Source of the DNA: Piscicola geometra
Taxonomy: Eukaryota > Annelida > Clitellata > Hirudinida > Piscicolidae
Assembly: GCA_943735955.1 (NCBI GenBank)
Contig: OX030961.1
Location: forward strand, 1,292,308 to 1,356,307
Length of the DNA stretch: 64,000 nt
Direction of reading: 5' to 3'
The notes beneath the pieces are model-generated. The model saw nothing but the letters and a program-made list of their open reading frames with translations, did not search any database and was not told where the DNA came from. How positions within the stretch are numbered: the stretch's first letter is position 1; each line of letters begins with the position of its first letter. This document shows, in pieces, positions 46,074-57,478 of this stretch. The translations under genes were made by a program, and so were the position numbers.

Positions 46074-46575
46074 GAATTATTCAACTTTCATGGAAAAGAT
46101 GCTTGAACTTTGCAAAGACAGCTCAAAATCACATCAACACATCAAGTTTACGTGCGGATCAGTCTGATCTCATTGCATGTATCGAACTGAAAGAACTCTT
46201 TTGAGCCACAAGCCTTCAGCCCAAGTTGCATTATATGCCTGATGTTGCTCTGACTCTGCCAGTTACTTCCATGCTGATTACCTACGTAATGCATTCTTCC
46301 CACGCACCATTAAAGAATGGAATGCCCTGCCAGATTCAGTCGTATCGGCCCGCACTCCAGACGCCTTCAAGTCCCTACTGGAGGCCTGTCATTGAAAAAC
46401 TATTAAAACTGGACATAATAGTCTACATATAGACTGAGTCTAGTATAAACGGAAGAAGAAGAAGAAGAAGATGCAGAAAGAGCATTTTCTAAATTTTGGC
46501 TTATTAAAATTCATTTTAGAACGACTGTTTCTGCTCGTCGTTTGCAAAGCTTGTTTGAGAATATCTGCTAACAAA
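46074..46575 (+). pseudogene. hAT transposase C-terminus, split by a LINE fragment
   Basis: RADQSDLIACIELKELF and PVTS precede the LINE insert, then (D)AERAFSKFWLIKIHFRTTVS-like sequence resumes at 46455 and ends LQSLFENIC: the hAT dimerisation motif (SDAERAFSxL). It occurs inverted and uninterrupted at about 57870-58080, which shows that the LINE is an insertion. Confidence 0.75.
46267..46462 (+). mobile_element. LINE 3' end, severely 5'-truncated
   Basis: Encodes ADYLRNAFFPRTIKEWNALP and DSVVSARTPDAFKSLLEA, the C-terminal signature of non-LTR RT proteins (FFPRTIxxWNxLP), then a short 3' UTR and a (GAA)n tail. Inserted in hAT coding sequence. Confidence 0.85.
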
Positions 46576-47326
46576 ACCGCTACTGCACTTCTTCCACTAA
46601 ATGAAATAGTGAAAAGATTTTCACAAACTGATCGAAAAATTATTTTGTAACTGAGAACACATCAAAATTTAGTTTAAACTAAATATTTTTTTAAAAATTA
46701 TAGATTGTTTAGGATCTCATATCAAACTTATTTTTTAAATTTTACCTTAGTTTAAAAAATGATGACGTAACTCTATGCAACTTAGTTTGTAGTTTTCTTT
46801 TGTATCACTTACTAAATTCTTTATAAATTATAATTGGTAGTTTTTATTCAGCCCATTTACCGCCGCTACCCGAAAAAAAAGTTTACATGATTTTTACATT
46901 TAGACTTGCATTATATGGTTATAATAACAACTCAAGCAAAATTGAAAACAATTATTTCATAAGTTTTAATAGGGCAAAATGTTACGAAAACGCAGCGTGA
47001 TCGGGAAGTGTGACATACTTATGTGCAGTAAGAAATCATAAATAAATTGATTCAAACCAAATTTATTAAAACAGAAATAAATTTCAATTGCAAATAGTTC
47101 GATTAAATTATGACTTCTAATTATTTTATTAGTTATAATAATAATTATTATTATTTTAATTAATACAATGCAAATTATTTAAAGTGAATTACAACAGCAC
47201 ACTCATAAACTGTCGTTTTGTTTCATTATTGTCGTTTCTATTTATTAAATACATTTTTTAAAAATATTTTATAGATTTAAAATCATAACTTTTATTCATT
47301 GAAGATATGAAGACAACTTTAAACAG

Positions 47327-48080
47327 TCGCCTTTCTGTTTTGTTCTCATGACGGGCAAAAGGCAGAAGGATTGCAAGAAGGTATATATGACAGTCTTCTA
47401 CAATAAAAGATATGCTATTTAAATTAATTTATGAAGTAAATTGTTATTATTTAGTTTTACTATCAATTCAGGTTTTGGAGAAAGTAAGACAACTCCTCTC
47501 AATTGAAATTAAGTTGAGAACCTTTATCATCGATTTTGAAAGGAGACTGTGGAGAGCAATACAGCAGGTCTTTCCTGACAAGGAGATCAAGTGTTGTGCT
47601 TTTCACTTGAGGCAGGCACTTGGCGGGAAAGTGCAACAATGCGAGCTTGTGACCTCGTATATGGAAAGTGACAGAGTATATATTCTTATTTTTAAGGTTT
47701 TTGAAAACCTAAACATAGAAAGAATCAAAGTCTGTAGTCAAGTCTGAATTAACTCATATAATCTTATTCGTAAGATTTTTGCTCTGTCCCTTTAGCCGGC
47801 CAGTCACATTGGAGCAGCCTTCGAAGAAGTGTGTGAAGGCAACACCAGTGAGAGACTGGAAAGGTTCTTCACATACTTCCGCGAGAACTGGTTGAATAGC
47901 CGCATCTGGACCGTTGACAGTTGGTCTGTGTACCGCCGTTCAGTGCGCACCAACAACGATCTCGTGGGATGGCACGCTCGCCTTAACCGCAGAGCTAAAA
48001 AATCTAATTTAGAATTTTATGATGTAATAAATTTAATTTATGAGAAGCAAAGGCTGTCACCAGGCAGTGCCAAATGGTAG
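47327..48080 (+). pseudogene. MULE transposase domain with intron
   Basis: 47327-47380 encodes SPFCFVLMTGKRQKDCKK; after a 91-bp GT-AG intron (47381-47471) it continues VLEKVRQLLSIEIKLRTFII, DFERRLWRAIQQVFPDKEIK and CAFHLRQALGGKV. Further on: LIRKIFALSL-stop-PASHIGAAF (TAG at 47793-47795, which could also be an AG acceptor), RLERFFTYFRENW, WSVYRRSVRTNNDLVGWHAR, ending GSAKW. The order matches the MULE family including the final WH motif. A 70-bp insertion or remnant intron lies at about 47680-47755. Confidence 0.85.
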
Positions 48081-48249
48081 TGCTGAGGCGGCGGCAAAGT
48101 CAGACCGCCAAATCAATGCAAGCGAAACTGGAAGAAGCTTGGACAAAATACCATCAAAATGAATTATCTTCAGAAAGATTTCTGAAAAAGTGCAGTTATA
48201 TTTATGGAGTTGCAGTCGATTCCTCCCTTCACCGATCCACCCCTCATTA

Positions 48250-49600
48250 GTATATTTGTATTTATATTATAGTAATAGTATATTTATATTTTATATAGCA
48301 TATTTATATTATTAATTGTATATTAATATTTTATATAGCTTATTTATATTTTTAATAGTATATTTATATTTTTACCAGTATATTTATATTTATAACAGTA
48401 TATTTATATTTATACAGGTATATTTATATTTGTAACAGTATATTTATATTTATAACAGTATATATATATTTATAACAGTATATTTATATTTATAACAGTA
48501 TATTTATATTTATAACAGTATATTTATATTTATAACAGTATATTTATATTTATAACAGTATATTTATATTTATAACAGTATATTTATATTTATAACAGTA
48601 TATTTATATTTATAACAGTATATTTATATTTATAACAGTATATTTATATTTATAACAGTATATTTATATTTATAACAGTATATTTATATTTATAACAGTA
48701 TATTTATATTTATAACAGTATATTTATATTTATAACAGTATATTTATATTTATAACAGTATATTTATATTTATAACAGTATATTTATATTCATAACAGTA
48801 TATTTATATTTATAACAGTATATTTATATTTATAACAGTACATTTATATTTATAACAGTACATTTATATTTATAACAGTATATTTATATTTATAGCAGTA
48901 TATTTATATTTATAGCAGTATATTTATATTTATAACAGTATATTTATATTTATAACAGTATATTTATATTTATAACAGTATATTTATATTTATAACAGTA
49001 TATTTATATTTATAACAGTATATTTATATTTATAACAGTATATTTATATTTATAACAGTATATTTATATTTATAACAGTATATTTATATTTATAACAGTA
49101 TATTTATATTTATAACAGTATATTTATATTTATAACAGTATATTTATATTTATAACAGTATATTTATATTTATAACAGTATATTTATATTTATAACAGTA
49201 TATTTATATTTATAACAGTATATTTATATTTATAACAGTATATTTATATTTATAACAGTATATTTATATTTATAACAGTATATTTATATTTATAACAGTA
49301 TATTTATATTTATAACAGTATATTTATATTTATAACAGTATATTTATATTTATAACAGTATATTTATATTTATAACAGTATATTTATATTTATAACAGTA
49401 TATTTATATTTATAACAGTATATTTATATTTATAACAGTATATTTATATTTATAACAGTATATTTATATTTATAACAGTATATTTATCTTTATAACAGTA
49501 TATTTATATTTATAACAGTATATTTATATTTATAACAATATATTTATAACAGTATATTTATAACAGTATATTTATATTTTATATAGTATATTTTATATTG
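48250..49600. repeat. 20-bp AT minisatellite, about 65 copies
   Basis: A 20-bp unit (TATATTTATATTTATAACAG) repeated with almost no change over 1.2 kb; the printed 60-base lines stay in register with it. Variants sit mainly at both edges. Copy 1 of the long-TIR element has an unrelated 20-bp satellite in its place. Confidence 0.97.
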
Positions 49601-50179
49601 AATAACTGGTTATTGAATAAAGAAAATTTAATATCATGAATTTGTTTTTAAGATAAAAAATATTTTTGTGTTTTTTGTCAAATAAATAATTATTTTGGAG
49701 TTATTTTCAATTTATGATTCATGAAAGAATAGAAGCCAGATTAACGGAAATTTTATTTTTTCTACAAAATAGACAAGGTTTTCGACAAGGTTGGAACCAA
49801 ACTAATTCAAAGTTCAGATTAACCTTTCTCACAATTATCAGGAAATGTGCAAAAATGTATAAATTCAGTAGAAGTGAGATATGTGCAGGATGGACAATTC
49901 AAGTCAACTGATTGCAAAGAAAATAGATAGGAAAGAGAAAAAAGCACCGTTTTTATATGTTCTTTAAAAATACTCTGTTTATTCCTCACTTCCTAATCAA
50001 CAGCTTGATCAACTGCATGATCTGCCCCATGTTAAAAATTACCAATGTATGCTTCGCTTTTACTTGCTAAAAAAGTTCAATTAACTCTAAAAAGAATCAT
50101 TCCTTAAGGTTCATTTTGTCCAAAGGCTGTCACAAAATACAACCCTAAAATGAATTGGTTGAAAAGAGTTCTTTGTATT

Positions 50180-50410
50180 TAGTAATTCACTTTTGTGTTA
50201 AATAATTTTTTTTATAAATAATTTATTTTGTTATAATAAAGTATTTTAAATTTAATAAATTATTTTATATTTAAAATTGTATTTTATATTTAAAATTGTA
50301 TTTTATATTTAAAATTTTATTTTATATTTAAAAATTTATTTTATATTTAACATTTTATTTTATATTAAAACTTTTAGTTTATATTAAAATTTTTATTTTA
50401 AAAAATGGCC
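50180..50410. repeat. AT minisatellite near the TIR of copy 2
   Basis: ATTTTATATTTAAAATTGT/TTTTATTTTATATTTAAAAT units, the inverse counterpart of 12430-12770 in copy 1. Confidence 0.75.
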
Positions 50411-50445
50411 CGTTTTTAACTATTTTAAAGGGTGAATCGGTTGAG

Positions 50446-51063
50446 TGTGAAGCATTTGCGGGTTGGAGTTTTTTTCGAAACATAAAAATCAACATTCATC
50501 TACAAAATTCAACTTTTAATTTTATAAATTTCATAATACATTAACATTAAAATATTAATTTTAATTTTTTCGTAATAAATATTGTAATGAATGACTAGGC
50601 TTATTAAAAATCATATGATATCATATAACCTCAAAGTTGCGAAAACGCACCATTGATTTTTAAAAGCATTGAAAACGTTTTACAAGTTATTTTGAATTAT
50701 ATGAAAAAAATTCAAATATTAACTATCTTTTCACCCTGAACTAAATTTGTATAAAATACTAAAATCGAACGAAAAAATGGAACAATTATCTAAGCGAGGA
50801 AAGATTGTTTTGATAAGTTTTAAATGTGAACAGAAAATAATATATTATAAATATATTATAAATAAATAAATATATAACTTTGAAATTTAACTTATTAAAT
50901 TAAATTTTATTGTACAAAATTTTGAAAAAACTCGGTATTAAAACAGCAAGAAAAGATTAAAAATTGATGTTGCAAAAACGCAACAGTGGCGGTAAATGGG
51001 TTAAACAATTATTTTTTTCCTACTAAAGTTAAGCCCCCCCAGTATTTTTTCTGGTTGCGCTCT
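50446..51063 (-). mobile_element. hAT of the CAGKGGCGCAACCAG family, left-end part (inverted)
   Basis: Inverse of about 55009-55610, ending AAGCCCCCCCAGTATTTTTT and CTGGTTGCGCTCTT. It may be the missing end of the hAT starting at 45735, separated from it by the MULE and satellite element, or a second copy. Confidence 0.65.
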
Positions 51064-51067
51064 TACC

Positions 51068-51442
<375 letters not shown>

Positions 51443-51499
51443 TTCAATCAATCAATCACTCAATCAATCAATCAAACATTCAATAAATAAAATAAATAA

Positions 51500-51960
51500 A
51501 TAAATCAATCAATCAAAGGCGACTTACAATAAACTTTTTAAAACACCTATAAAATATATAAATATATAAATCATTTTTTCACAAATATTAACAAATCCTT
51601 ATCTAACCACTTTTCACATCTAACCTCACACATATCATCATCATCATCGTCACAGCATCATTATCAATACAGCATTCTAAACGTCACCACAGAATCATCA
51701 TATCTAGTACAGCATCATCATTCCCACAAAAGCATCTTTCTGGATCTTCTTGGCGCTGCTTTAGAGGGTGAGAATGAAGTGCAGAAGAAGACCTTGCTTA
51801 AAACTGAAGTTTTTCAGACAGGTTTTTCCTTTTTCTCTGCAGCCATTTCTCAAGATACCTTGCAAAATCTTCTTGGCACTGGTGCTGATGGAATAAGAGA
51901 TCCTTGTAAATACTGGCACTTTTGCAAAACAAAGTGGTAAAATATCCTACCAATATCATT
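51500..51960 (-). mobile_element. diverged L2-tailed SINE-like element
   Basis: On the minus strand it holds CATCAGCACCAGTGCCAAGA, GATGATGATATGTGTGAGGT and ends GTAAGTCGCCTTTGATTGAT, paralleling CCAGTGCTGGCAAGGA, GGTGGTG-type and GCGCTATACAA-(GATT)n of the other SINE-like copies. Similarity is low, so it is an old or different subfamily. Confidence 0.5.
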
Positions 51961-52114
51961 ATATTTTCTTTTTATTACAACCATCATCATGTTAATTTTT
52001 TTAGTATGATACTCAAGACTGAATTTGTTTTATCAAAACTAAATAGTTAATTTAGAAAAGTTTTTTAATGCTTGAAACTTTTGCTACTTCATTTGAAGTA
52101 CATTTGTTCCAGAA

Positions 52115-52455
52115 GATTTGATTTGTTAAAATAGTGAGAATATAGGTGGGTTTATGTTTATTAAGCTCATGAGTATTTTTCACATTTCTCAAGATTATTG
52201 AACATTAAACAAAATTCACTAATTTCAGATGATTTTCTTAATTGTTTCAAAAATGGCTTTATTTTACCGCACAAAAGGTTTTGTAGTTTAGAAAAGTAAT
52301 TAATTTGGAATGCCAAATGTGATGAAGCAATGCTTCAATTCATTGAAGCATAAACCTGAATCTAGTCAGAAATATAGAAAGTCCGTTTTTGAATAACTAT
52401 CATTACTTTTTAGATCAATATAAACATAAGTATAAACATAAACATAAACAATCGA
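52115..52455. repeat. dispersed repeat, inverted copy of 19422-19740
   Basis: TTAATTTGGAATGCCAAATG, GAAGCATAAACCTGAATCTA and ACAATCGAGTCT are the inverse of 19422-19740. No open frame. Confidence 0.65.
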
Positions 52456-52542
52456 GTCTTATTTAAATGTAAACCGTATTCTGGAACAGCCGTAGTCTAT
52501 AATAATAATAATACCAATAATAATAATGAAGAGCATTATTAT

Positions 52543-52860
52543 AGTGGCGTATAACCCGAACGGGCGGATCTGTTTTACATTTCTGCCACAAAGATTTACG
52601 TTGAACTCGGTAATTGTAAACATAAACAACAACAGCTGATGGCACTTCTTATTTATTTTGCAGGTGCAATTTCAAATGTTTTGCCGAAATTTTAATAAAA
52701 AATTGTCGCTTTTTGTAATTGTTAGAGACCAAAAAAAAGCTGATTCAAACAAATAAATAAAAAGTGCCATCAGCTGTCGTTTATGTTTACAATTACCGAG
52801 TTCAACGAAAAACTTTGTGACGGAAATGTAAAACAGATCCGAACGGGCTTCCAGGCCACT
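52543..52860. mobile_element. long-inverted-repeat MITE-like element
   Basis: Ends AGTGGCGTATAACCCGAACG and, inward from the right, AGTGGCCTGGAAGCCCGTTC; both continue into CGGATCTGTTTTACATTTC, CGTTGAACTCGGTAATTGTA and CAGCTGATGGCAC. The arms are about 110 bp and leave an 85-bp centre. No matching target duplication (ATTATTAT and TAAGCTGC). A joined-ends remnant of the same family is at 40502-40536. Confidence 0.75.
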
Positions 52861-52869
52861 TAAGCTGCA

Positions 52870-53925
52870 TATTTTCATTTGCGCCTTTGGGTTACTAGGG
52901 CATTGGCTGCACTTGAACCTAGGACCTTTCATTATTAGTCAAATCCGTGTGTCGTTGCCGACTTAGCTACCCGTAGTCTTTCAGTTCTTTCTCAAAAGCG
53001 TCATCGAATGTCTTTTGAAAATGTACTAAATTTGTTCTAACATTTTTAGAACTCTATTTTCAAACTAAAATCTTTGGAATAACATAAGTTGAACTCGCTT
53101 TCCCCGGAGAACATTCTTTATTTTGCACTTCACTTTTAGCTTCAACCATTTCCCATGCAACAGCTCACATTCAGTTGACACTAATTAAGCAAAAGTTTAA
53201 ATCTATTCAAATTTGAAATTTAGCTATAAATAGAACATACTAACAGTTTTTCCATTTAATAAAAAAGTAAATTATTGGTTTGTGTTAATTTTCAATAGTC
53301 TATTTAGAATATTAACATTATATAGTCAATTATACTGTATTTAGTCTATATAGATTTATCATCCCTTGAGATGGACGAATGCCAATGTCTATAATCTTAG
53401 GCAACTATTTATGTTTCATCTTAGGCAACTATGACCATGCTACACATCCATCGTTACAACAGACTAATCACTAAATTATTAATTCTAATACTTTCACATA
53501 ATGAAACTGTAGTGCGTCATCTAATCAATAATAATAAAATAAAAATTATTTCTTTCGGGTGTGAAGAAAAAACAACAAAACGTTATCTCCAAACTTTTTA
53601 ACTATTCTTCTAGAAATCAGTTGTTCAATTATTATAATTGAATGAGGCAACTTTTAAAAACGAAACCAACATACAAATGTGCTTAGAAGATGGATGCATG
53701 AATAAAAAATTTAATGAAAATTATTTTATACATTGCATAGCTGTAAATATTAGGAACCGGTTCATCTTGAGCAACCTCTCCCTATATTATAAATGACTTT
53801 TTTCATTGAATTTGAATAATAAACCAGTTTTATGCGTTTTAACTTTGACTAATAGAATTCTTAGTAATTTATAACACTTTTGAAAATAACTGATACAAAA
53901 ATAAAGAATTTTTGTTAAAATAGTA
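52870..53925. other. AT-rich stretch, nothing recognised
   Basis: No gene, element end or tandem array identified. Confidence 0.4.
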
Positions 53926-53929
53926 ACAT

Positions 53930-54440
53930 ACAGCCCCGGTCTCCCCTACTGCACTGTTGGCGTTTTTATAGAAGTCTTCGCTTATATGTATAAACCCTTC
54001 ATCAAAGTTGGAATCTTTCATTACGTGAAGCAAACCGTTATGCCAAACTCGATCGAAAGCTTTTATAAAGTCTATAAAGTTATGGTAGATTTCGCGTTGG
54101 CGTTGCAAGTGTTGTTCTGGGATCAGCCTGCAGTTGAAAATCTGCTCAACAGTGCTTCACTCAGCTCTGAATCAAACCTGTTCCTCAACTAGAATGTCTT
54201 CAACCTTGTTTTTCAATCTGTTTAAGATTATCCGTAGCATTACCTTGCTGATGAGACCGATGATGCGGTAGTTTTCACAGAGTTTGATGTTACCCTTCTT
54301 AGGCATAAGGATTATCAGCGATAGGGTCCACTCCTTGGGTCCTTTCTTCATCTTCCAAATCTTCTGAACTGATCAAACCCTTTTGACAATTTTTCTGTTT
54401 ATAGATGACGCACTGCCTCTTCTACTTTTGCCATCAGTAT
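53930..54440 (-). pseudogene. RTE-like LINE reverse transcriptase fragment
   Basis: Minus strand reads KKGNIKLCENYRIIGLISKV, MLRIILNRLKNKVEDILVEE, then NCRLIPEQHLQRQREIYHNF, IDFIKAFDRVWHNGLLHVMK and FDEGFIHISEDFYKNANSAV with frame breaks. FIDFxKAFDRVWH is the conserved RT motif A region of RTE-like elements (the catalytic Asp of IDF is present). It belongs to the same broad group as the C-terminal fragment at 17790-18180. Confidence 0.82.
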
Positions 54441-56595
54441 GGAATGGCTTTCATCGCTTGTTTCAGATCGGTAATATTTAAAAAAAACTGGAGTTGGTTC
54501 TATTGTAGAACTTCTCCTATAGATAGCAACCATCACGAGGCTATGCTAATTAGCTTTAACCGGGAATTTTTATGAATGATAGTCATCGTATAAAACTGAA
54601 TAACTTTAAATTATTAATGTTTTGAATAACGTCAATTGATAATTTTAAGGTTGAAAAATGAATTTTCTTTTCAATGAATATAATTTTAATAATATAAAAA
54701 CTAAATAACAATTTTAAAAGCGATAACAAGTTTTACACTATGTTATCCACAGTTTGGGCACCAGCATATTTTAAAGATTTTCAAGTTGCTCTCTCGAAAA
54801 AGAGAGTATAAAAAGAAATTAAAAATTTTTGAAAACTTCTTCAAAAGTTCTATAAAATATGTCAAAAGATATTAAATTTGATGAGCAGGGAATGAATTAT
54901 AATCAGCAACATATTTTAAAAGATTGAATTATATTTTGGAAATAAATTTCATTTCTTTCAAAATTATACTAAAATCATTGAGTTAAACCTATTTTGAGCC
55001 CTCAAGACCAGGGGCGCAACCAGCAAAAAATGCTGGGGAGGGGCTCAACTTTAGTAAAAAAAAATTGATTGTTTAATCCATTTACCGCAGCTGTTGCTTT
55101 TTGCAACATCAATTTTTATATTTTTTTGCTGTTTTTATACCGAGTTTTTTCACATATTTTGTAAAATAAATTTTAATTTTATATGTTAAATTTCAACTTT
55201 TTTTATTTTATTATTTACAGTCTTTTATATCCTGTTCACATTTAAAATTTCTCAAAACAATCTTTCTTCGCTTAGATAATTGTTCAATTTTTTCGTTCGA
55301 TTTTTAGTATATTTATACAAATTTAGATTTAATTTCAGCGTGAAAAGATAGTTAATACTTGAATTAATTTTTTTAATATTCAAAATAACTTTTTCAATGC
55401 TTTTAAAAATCAATGGTGCGTTTTCGCAACTTTTACATAATATGATTTCATATGATTTTTAATAAGTCTAGTCATTATAATAATAATAAAGTTATTATTT
55501 CAATGTTAATGTATTATGAAATTTATAAAATTAAAATTAAAAGTTGAATTTTGTAGATGAATGTTGATTTTTATATTTCGATAAAAAATTTCAAACCGCA
55601 AATGCTTCACACTTGAAGCTTTCATTGAAAAGAATATCGTTTTTTAACCTCTCATAGGTTGAATATAAAATTAAAATAAAGATAACATTCGACCACAGTG
55701 TCGTCTTTGAAACAGCACGACAGTTTATGAGTGCTGTTTTTAATTCACGTTAAATAATTTGCTTTGTTTTAATTCAAATAATTATTAATAATATTATAAC
55801 AAATAAAATAATTAGAAGTCTGAATTTTATCGAACTATTCGCATTTGAAATTTATTTCTGTTTAATAAATGTGGTTTGAATGAATTTATTTATGATTTCT
55901 TACTCTACATAAGTATGTCACACTTCCCGCTCACGTTGCGTTATCGCAACATTTTTCCCCATTAAAACTTATGAAATAATTGTTTTCAATTTTGCTTGAG
56001 TTATTCTTATAACCATATAATGCAAGTCTAAATGTAAAATTCATTTTAACTTTTTTTCTCGGGTAGCGGCGGTCAATGGGCTAAATAAAAACTACCAATT
56101 ATAATTGATAAATAATTTTGAGAGTTTATTAATGATACAAAAGAAAAACTATAAACTAAGTTGCATAGTATTCTTAACCCATTAACGCATACTGTCCTTT
56201 TTTAAGGACAGCAATAAAAAGTTTTTTTAATAATAGTTATCTTGATTATATTTATTATCTTTGCAGCTAATCCTGTCCTATATAAACTGAAGTCTTTGTT
56301 AAAAATTTTTTTGTGATTTGAAATTGATAGATTGTTTCGATATTCTGATTTTTCAAGGCGATAACTAAATTTTTTGTGTTTTTGTCATGGCTCATGAAAA
56401 AAAGTTAGTTATAATTTTATTTAATGTCTACCATTCATAATGTATAATAATATTTCATTGTTATTCATTCTTATATCTTTATTTAAAATAAATTTTATTT
56501 TACATGTAATATTATTTCCAAAAACTGTGTTTTATTGAGTGTCCTTTTTTAAGGACACTATGCAGTAATACTGATGGTAAAAACAATTATTTTCA

Positions 56596-57478
56596 GATTC
56601 GCTCTTCATGAAGTCCTTAGTATTTTGGAAGATGACAATGATTTCTTCTCAGCAGATACAGTTCTAACAGTTCACACGACAAATCAAAATTTGAAAACAT
56701 GTCTTTCCTCACATTGTTTAATTAATTTTTTTATGTAACAGTCATCAAGTTGATAACTATACAGTATAGCTAGATTGTGTCCATGGTCGCTTTGTTCGCA
56801 GTAAATCCTGCGGTTTGCTAAAGGAGCAAACCTGAAAGCATAATTATAGCCTATACTCATTCTTTCAGGCAATCAATCAAATAAATTTCTATAGCGCTCT
56901 ACCCTCAAAATCAAGAGACTATGTTCCTATGGCAAACCGCAGGATGTATTGCGAACAAAGCGACCATGGACACAATCTAGCTGTAAGCAATGCTATAACT
57001 GTCAACAGATTTGAATAATTATTAAGATATTTTCATTGCAATGACAATGAGAAAACTAATAAATTAGACAGAATGGCCAAAGTGCGTCCATTATTTGATG
57101 CTATGAATGACAGATTTTACAAATTTTAGCCCAAAGAATGTCATTTGGCAATTGATGAATCAATCGTGTCATATTATGGGAGGCATTCATCAAAAGAACT
57201 TATCAGAGGGAAACCTATAAGGTTTGGGAATACAGTTTGGCGTCTAAATAATAGGCTTGGTTATTTGGTAAACCCATATCAAGGAGCATCGGAAGATTGC
57301 AACAGCGATTTAGGCCTTGGTGGATCGGTGGTATCCAAACTAATAAGATCATTTTATTAGTCAAATTGGAGATGGGCAAAAAAGATTCAAGCAATGTGGA
57401 AAGAAAGTGCAAAAGAAATGCCTTAAATGTAATGTAGCTTTACATTTGGAGTGCTTCAGCATCTACCACGAATCGTGA
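56596..57478 (+). pseudogene. piggyBac transposase relic
   Basis: N-terminus RFALHEVLSILEDDNDFFSA; middle NAITVNRFE-stop-LLRYFHCNDNEK, AKVRPLFDAMNDRFYKF; catalytic segment HLAIDESIVSYYGRHSSKEL, IRGKPIRFGNTVWRLNNRLG, then DLGLGGSVVSKLI; a frameshift leads to RFKQCGKKVQKKCLKCNVAL and HLECFSIYH, the C-terminal Cys/His zinc-binding domain. The Asp of IDES is one of the family's catalytic residues. Stops, an internal deletion and an inverted duplication at 56740-56990 disable it. Confidence 0.92.
56755..56993. repeat. inverted duplication around an L2-tail fragment
   Basis: 56761-56826 (GTGTCCATGGTCGCTTTGTT, GCAGTAAATCCTGCGGTTTG) is the inverse of 56930-56988 (CAAACCGCAGGATGTATTGC, AACAAAGCGACCATGGACAC). 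Between them at 56866-56918 is an inverted L2 tail (CAATCAATCAAATAAATTTC, TATAGCGCTCTACC). The transposase piece SDHGHNLA is therefore readable on both strands. Confidence 0.85.

Larger units (their letters stand above)
45735..47240 (-). mobile_element. hAT of the CAGTGGCGCAACCAG family, partial
   Basis: Starts CAGTGGCGCAACCAGGGAG at 45735 and is the inverse of the right part of the element at 55009-58497. It includes a G-run of 14 at about 45808, a short telomere-like tract, and a transposase C-terminus. Sequence similarity stops at about 47240, where MULE sequence resumes. A LINE 3' fragment is inserted at 46267-46455. Confidence 0.75.
44049..48207 (+). pseudogene. spliced FLYWCH/MULE transposase gene, broken by a hAT
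   Basis: Pieces in order: acidic small exons 44049-44093, 44627-44692, 44768-44812 and 44952-45065; FLYWCH zinc-finger exon (45217-45496); linker exon 45604-45734; hAT insertion; MULE exons 47327-47380 and 47472-48080; C-terminal remnant to 48207. The zinc finger reads SSEGYAFIHKRT, WRYC, VCPA and LSHKD. The MULE domain reads TFIIDFERRLWRAIQQVFP and IKCCAFHLRQALGGKVQQ, the conserved D-x-E and C-x-F-H-L core. Mutator-like enzymes with an N-terminal FLYWCH finger are known in animals. Stops, shifts and a missing central segment (about 100 residues) show it is dead. A domesticated gene origin cannot be excluded. Confidence 0.75.
48208..50445. mobile_element. long-TIR element with iterated termini (copy 2)
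   Basis: Starts GGAGTTGCAGTCGATTCCTC in the MULE 3' coding region, followed by a degraded ACCGATCCACCCC repeat. The far end holds GGGTGAATCGGTTGAG (50428-50443). The core 49740-50175 is the inverse of 14000-14500 in copy 1, including TTTTGTCCAAAGGCTGTCAC and ACCCTAAAATGAATTGGTTG. The right terminus is cut off by hAT sequence at about 50445, so no target duplication could be read. Confidence 0.7.

Noticed and set aside
48250..49600. Possible CRISPR-like or centromeric array
   Set aside because: Units are contiguous 20-mers without spacers, in a eukaryotic transposon; no evidence of centromere scale.
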